Assembly: GCA_031835245.1 (NCBI GenBank)
Contig: JAVKOQ010000625.1
Span: 1 to 23,184 of the forward strand
DNA: 23,184 nucleotides
DNA from: Balamuthia mandrillaris
Lineage: Eukaryota; Discosea; Longamoebia; Balamuthiidae
Direction: 5' to 3'
The notes below the pieces were generated by a model, which searched no databases, was not told the origin of the DNA, and saw nothing but the letters and a program-made list of their open reading frames with translations. Positions 19,801-23,184 of this stretch are shown one piece after another. Every line of letters begins with the position of its first letter. Positions within the stretch are counted from its first letter, which is position 1. A program made the translations under genes and the position numbers.

Positions 19801-22423
19801 TTGCCACCGCTGTCCACAGCAGTGCCAGCACCCACTATGGTTGCAGCGCGTTTCCGTCGTCCACCAGCACCTCCATAAGAATAAGAAGAAGTAGAAGTAG
19901 AAGAAGAAGAAGAAGGTACAGGTGGCGAACCTAAAAAGGCCGGCATGGCGCTTACACTGGTAGGAGAAGGAGAGATAAAGGAACTGCTGGATGGCGGTGA
20001 AGGCTGTGGCAAGAGAAAAGTAGGCCCAGGGGATGGCAAATTAGCCGCCTGAGGGGAGTAGGGTTTGCCTCCATGATGGTTTATCCGCAGCAAGCACTCA
20101 ACTTGCAGGAACAGCGGAAAGGGATAGATAAGCAACTTTCTGCTGTGCTTTCTATCAAGAATACTGGCAAGTTGGGAGGTAGAGGTGTGGGCGGAACCGC
20201 CACTATGATGGGAATGGTAGTTTTGTTGTTGGCGCTGCCGATTGCTGACCTGGCTTTTTATGGGAGAGGAAGACACCAACTCGATGTCATACTCATCATC
20301 AGATTTGATGAGAGGACTACCATACTCTCGGGTAGGGGTGAAGAACTGTTCTTCTTCTTTCCAAAAAAGAGCGTGCTCTTCATCATAGCCATGGGTCTCC
20401 GCCTCTTCGTCATCTTCTCCTTCTTCTTCAGCTCCTGTCTCATCTTCCACACCGGTTGCTGTAGAAAGGCGTTGGGCATAAAAGAAAAATTCTCTACCCT
20501 TTCCATCTTTCGATTTTACAAACGTCAGGTGCATGCAGTCATAAAACCGCTCCTGAAGAGTTTGTTGATATTCTTGCAACAACTGTTGCTTTTCAGCTTG
20601 CTGCCTGTTATCAGTTTTGCGCAGGATGCAAGGAAGAAGAGCAATACATTGCTCAAAAAGTTAGCCAAGACAGACCAGAGCAGGGCATGGGGTGGAGTAT
20701 TGATCTCCATAGTGGTAGGTCAATTCATTACCTTGCTGATGCGCTCTTAGCTTCTTTTGACCATGGCTCAAAGGCCGAAGATGGGACGGAAGTAGGAGGC
20801 ATGCTGGTTGCGCGCTTCCTTCGTTTTAGTACAATATCTTGCGTTTCTTTCCGAGTTAGCACGAAGGGCGTGATATCGACCTTGATATATTCGGAACATT
20901 CTTAGAGAACAAAAGCAATAAAACCACTTCTTTTCTTCTTTCTCCCCCTTCTCCTCTTCTCTCTCTCTCTCTCTCTCTTTCTTAGGTTACAGCGACCTAT
21001 TATCCATAAGCACATAGAACTCCAGCTACTACGTACTTCAAGTGGGTATGAGATGCAACAATTGTGCGCACGTTCCAAGTCGTTCGGATGCACTGGGATG
21101 CCATCTCTCAAAGCGGTGTAGACTGCTTTTACAAAGTTGCGCTCGTAGAGCTGTCGTACAGCTTGACAGAAAAGCATTGCAGAGGTGGTAAGTATGGGGT
21201 TATTGCCTGTCAACGGCTGTAGAGGCTCGGGACTGGATTCCTCCAACTCGCTCTTGTTTTCTTCACTAACATCAGATGAGGAGGAACCATCGAAGAGGAA
21301 GTGTATCGCACTTCATGTCAACAAGACAGCAATAGGGTTAACTTCTCGCCAGGCATTACAATTAAAGTAGAGATAGGATAGGTACTCAGAATAGGGGTGT
21401 GTTTTCGAGAGATGCCCAACGCGTTCTTTGGCACACTCGTAGAAATGAATTGTAACGGTATCTGCCCCATCCTCCTGGAGGGAATTGAGTGGTGGCAACA
21501 CAGCCAGTACTACTCTAGTGTTGCTCATTAATTTGGCAAAGCATTGGTAGCTTTGGTGTGCCAGAAGAGAGCGTGAGGAATAAGAGACAAAAGGGAGTAG
21601 CGAAGATAACTAAGAAGATATACCCTTTCAGGTCATGTATCTTAGAAGCCATAAGGCTAACATGGCTGCCAGGTTGGGCATGTTCTGCAGTGCGAGGGCT
21701 GATAACAGCAGTATAATAGTTATCCTCGTGGACAGGGAGTCTGCAATCAGAAAGAATGTAGAGGGTTTTACTAAGCATAGTGTGGATGCCTGCGTTTATC
21801 TGCTGAAACAAGGTCAGTGGAGAGTCCCGCTTCGCGGATTTTGCTTTGGTGCTTGGTTGTGCAGCACTCGGCGCTTCAGGTACCACTGCACTGGGCAGCC
21901 GTTGCAATAGAGAATATGTCTCTTCTGCATGAGTGCCAAACGCGATTAAACTATGCAAGTTGATACGGGGCCGCTGGTGTTGTGAGAGTTAGCAACTGTA
22001 TTCAACGAAGAAGAAGAAGAAGAAGAAGAAGAAGAAGAAGAAGAAGAAGAAGAAGAACAAGAAGAACAAGAAGAAAGGAAACTAGATATTGATATTGGGT
22101 AATGGCATACCTCTACCCAATATTGTGTAGCATCCCGTTGGCGGCGGGTTTTTCTGCGCCCATTGGATAGATTGCTTACTGGATCCGTTTTTGCTTGCTA
22201 AAAATGGTAGATATCCCAATCCCACGACCATTTCCCACCCCACCTGATAAAACTCAGGTGTAAAAGTCCCAACCTATTAGGGTGACATGAATTATGAGTA
22301 ACTCTATCGTTACATTGCTACTGTGTTTCTCTTTGCTTGGCGAGAGGAATAACCGTTGTAAAAGAAACTGTCAGGAATTGAAAGCATGCTGTATCCTTTG
22401 TCAACGGTTATTCCTCTCACCAT
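12107..22423 (-). CDS. SZT2-like protein (KICSTOR complex subunit family), N-terminal third apparently absent
   Basis: Minus-strand exons with agreeing phases are 22197-22111, 21973-21624, 21550-21343, 21252-21033, 20900-20732, 20604-18233 and 18138-12107 (TAG), 3145 residues. Two tentative 5' exons (22423-22322 with an ATG, 22273-22244) would make 3189. Landmarks match SZT2 in order, recalled from memory: INLHSLIAFG, QCFAKLMSNTRVVLAVLPP, AVRQLYERNFVKAVYTAL, EYIKVDITPF, TLQERFYDCMHLTF...FFFYAQ, KNMFVYREKNGHCFYLML, LYTYNWNKALTAK, QKLGLFTH and the C-terminal DQLWLRLLTPN block. SZT2 is the scaffold of KICSTOR, which holds GATOR1 on lysosomes to restrain mTORC1 when amino acids are low. Low-complexity insertions (acidic, Ser, polyGln) swell the protein. 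It begins near human residue about 990, so the N-terminal third is not seen. The exon borders at 21253/21342 and 20901/21032 rest on frame logic and are less certain. Confidence 0.78.
13827..13858 (-). repeat. CAG trinucleotide repeat encoding polyGln in the SZT2-like protein
   Basis: The plus strand reads (CTG)n, giving about ten consecutive Gln codons on the minus-strand CDS within a His/Gln-rich stretch. A second, shorter CTG cluster lies at about 13910-13921 and is read in another frame as Ser. Confidence 0.9.
20959..20979 (+). repeat. (CT)n tract in an SZT2-like intron
   Basis: The CT dinucleotide tract lies in the proposed intron 20901-21032. Here the sense (minus) strand is purine-rich (GA)n, the opposite of the other intronic repeats in the window. 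On the plus strand the tract is followed by TTTCTTAG, a chance look-alike of a splice acceptor. Confidence 0.85.
22006..22074 (-). repeat. (TTC)n microsatellite in the first supported SZT2-like intron
   Basis: The plus strand reads (GAA)n with a few AAC interruptions at its end. On the minus (sense) strand it is a long pyrimidine tract about 30-100 nt before the acceptor at 21974. Confidence 0.93.
22342..22418. promoter_or_regulatory. 17-bp perfect inverted repeat containing Myb-type sites
   Basis: The arms are 22342-22358 (GAGAGGAATAACCGTTG) and 22402-22418 (its exact reverse complement), separated by 43 bp. Each arm carries TAACCGTT, a match to the Myb-family site YAACKG. The repeat lies between the divergent SZT2-like gene and the gene at 22612. 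It also overlaps the tentative first SZT2-like exon (22322-22423), so either that exon or a purely regulatory role may be wrong. Confidence 0.55.
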
Positions 22424-22449
22424 TCTTGCCCGCCATACTTTTCTTTTTG

Positions 22450-22486
22450 TTCCCGCCTTTTTTTTTCAATAACGTTACCGTTAATT
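22450..22486 (+). promoter_or_regulatory. E2F-like and further Myb-like sites upstream of the gene at 22612
   Basis: GTTCCCGCC at about 22449-22457 resembles the E2F/DP site TTTSSCGC. AACGTTACCGTTAA at 22471-22484 repeats the TAACNG theme of the inverted repeat. A T-rich stretch (22566-22608) follows just before the start codon. Short motif matches only; function is inferred. Confidence 0.35.
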
Positions 22487-22611
22487 TTTCTTGGGTTGTA
22501 ACAAGGTCTTCTTCTTTAACTTTTTTCTTTCAACTAGAAACAGCTACACACAACCATCACACACCTTTTTTGTTTGTTTGGCTTTTTGTTTTTTCCTTTT
22601 TTTTTCTCATT

Positions 22612-23184
22612 ATGGAAGCGAAGAAAAAAAGATTTGCCGAGATTTACGGGTGGATTTTTGAACGAAAGGTTCCATTGCAGCAGCTTTCACGGTTGTACAA
22701 TGGTGGAGAGGATGCTCCGACCTTTTATCGAGTCCAATGGAGATCAACTCGTGGGCTTACAAAGCGAACAGGAGTGAAGGTGCTTAGTAATCCGCGGACC
22801 ACCCTTGAAGGAGTGAAAGTGTTGGTGGCGCCTAAAGTCAAGAAGGTGAAGAATGGGGTCCTTGAGGTTGCACTCAGCGAGAATCTTCACTGCTCTGGCG
22901 GCTTTGCCTGTGCTCCTCCTGCAAGAGGAAAGAAGAACAAAAAACTAAAGGACTGTGAAGTACAAAGCCGTTGGGTGGTGTTTAGAGATGAGCTAAACAC
23001 TGCCTACATCTACATCCAGAAGGAAGCCCAAAGCCACGGACCTGGGTTTTGCGCGCCTTCCGCTTTGCCTATGACACCTGCGCTTCGGCAGTGGCTCCGC
23101 CAGATGGATGGGCAAGGAACAAAAGAAGACGGAATGAATGGGAGAGGAGGAGCAATGACGGCGCACGAGCTGCAACGAATGTTG
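22612..23184 (+). CDS. Unrecognised protein, 5' part (continues beyond the window)
   Basis: From the ATG at 22612 the frame stays open for 191 codons to the window edge with no stop. It begins MEAKKKRFAEIYGWIFERKV and continues with mixed-composition, globular-looking sequence (APTFYRVQWRSTRGLTKRTG, LEVALSENLHCSGGFAC, SRWVVFRDELNTAYIYIQKE, TPALRQWLRQMDGQG). There is a basic Lys-rich patch near residues 71-79 and another near 103-109, and no signal peptide or membrane segment. Balanced composition and length argue for a real exon rather than chance. I recognise no domain and assign no function. It is transcribed away from the SZT2-like gene and may share its promoter region. Confidence 0.7.
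   Translation, partial: MEAKKKRFAEIYGWIFERKVPLQQLSRLYNGGEDAPTFYRVQWRSTRGLTKRTGVKVLSNPRTTLEGVKVLVAPKVKKVKNGVLEVALSENLHCSGGFACAPPARGKKNKKLKDCEVQSRWVVFRDELNTAYIYIQKEAQSHGPGFCAPSALPMTPALRQWLRQMDGQGTKEDGMNGRGGAMTAHELQRML

Noticed and set aside
22111-22231. Alternative first SZT2-like exon starting ATG at 22231 (MVVGLGYLPFLASKNG...)
   Set aside because: It is open and has an ATG, but it ends in phase 1, and joining to the next exon in that phase runs into a stop. The other frame, from the acceptor at 22198, joins in phase 0.
1-23184. tRNA, rRNA, CRISPR or transposon content
   Set aside because: No cloverleaf with A and B boxes, no rRNA-like stretch, no spaced direct repeats, and no transposase, reverse transcriptase or terminal repeats were seen by eye.

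Overview
This is intron-bearing nuclear DNA from a eukaryote. It carries six genes on both strands, with mostly short introns (46-132 nt), many CT/TTC-type tandem repeats, and proteins full of Ser/Thr/Asn/Gln-rich low complexity. The gene set (MSH4, a plant-like WNK kinase with an OSR1_C domain, a PH/coiled-coil protein, a NEDD1-type gamma-tubulin adaptor tail, and an SZT2-like KICSTOR protein) fits a free-living protist. An amoebozoan is my best guess, but the sequence does not prove it. I see no bacterial, organellar, viral or transposon signature.

Layout. 40-2133 (+) is the 3' part of the meiotic MutS homolog MSH4, 13 exons in the window. 2134-3160 is intergenic sequence plus a WNK leader with two likely leader introns. 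3161-6717 (+) is a WNK-type kinase in 8 exons; its first intron looks like a U12-dependent AT-AC intron. 6935-10060 (-) is a PH-domain coiled-coil protein in 5 exons; its last intron looks like a U12-dependent GT-AG intron. 10421-11795 (+) encodes a NEDD1-like C-terminal gamma-tubulin-binding module, apparently without the usual WD40 propeller. 12107-about 22423 (-) is a giant SZT2-like gene whose final exon alone is 6 kb. 22612-23184 (+) is the start of an unrecognised gene that runs off the window.

Gene arrangement. WNK and PH genes converge (217 bp between stops). PH and NEDD1-like genes diverge across about 360 bp of simple repeats. NEDD1-like and SZT2-like genes converge over a G-run-rich 311 bp gap. 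SZT2-like and the last gene diverge over a short region with a perfect 17-bp Myb-like inverted repeat and an E2F-like site. There is no sign that these genes form one pathway. The most notable points are two minor-spliceosome introns in neighbouring genes, the missing N-terminal halves of the NEDD1-like and SZT2-like proteins, and intronic tandem repeats that mostly place their pyrimidine strand on the sense strand.
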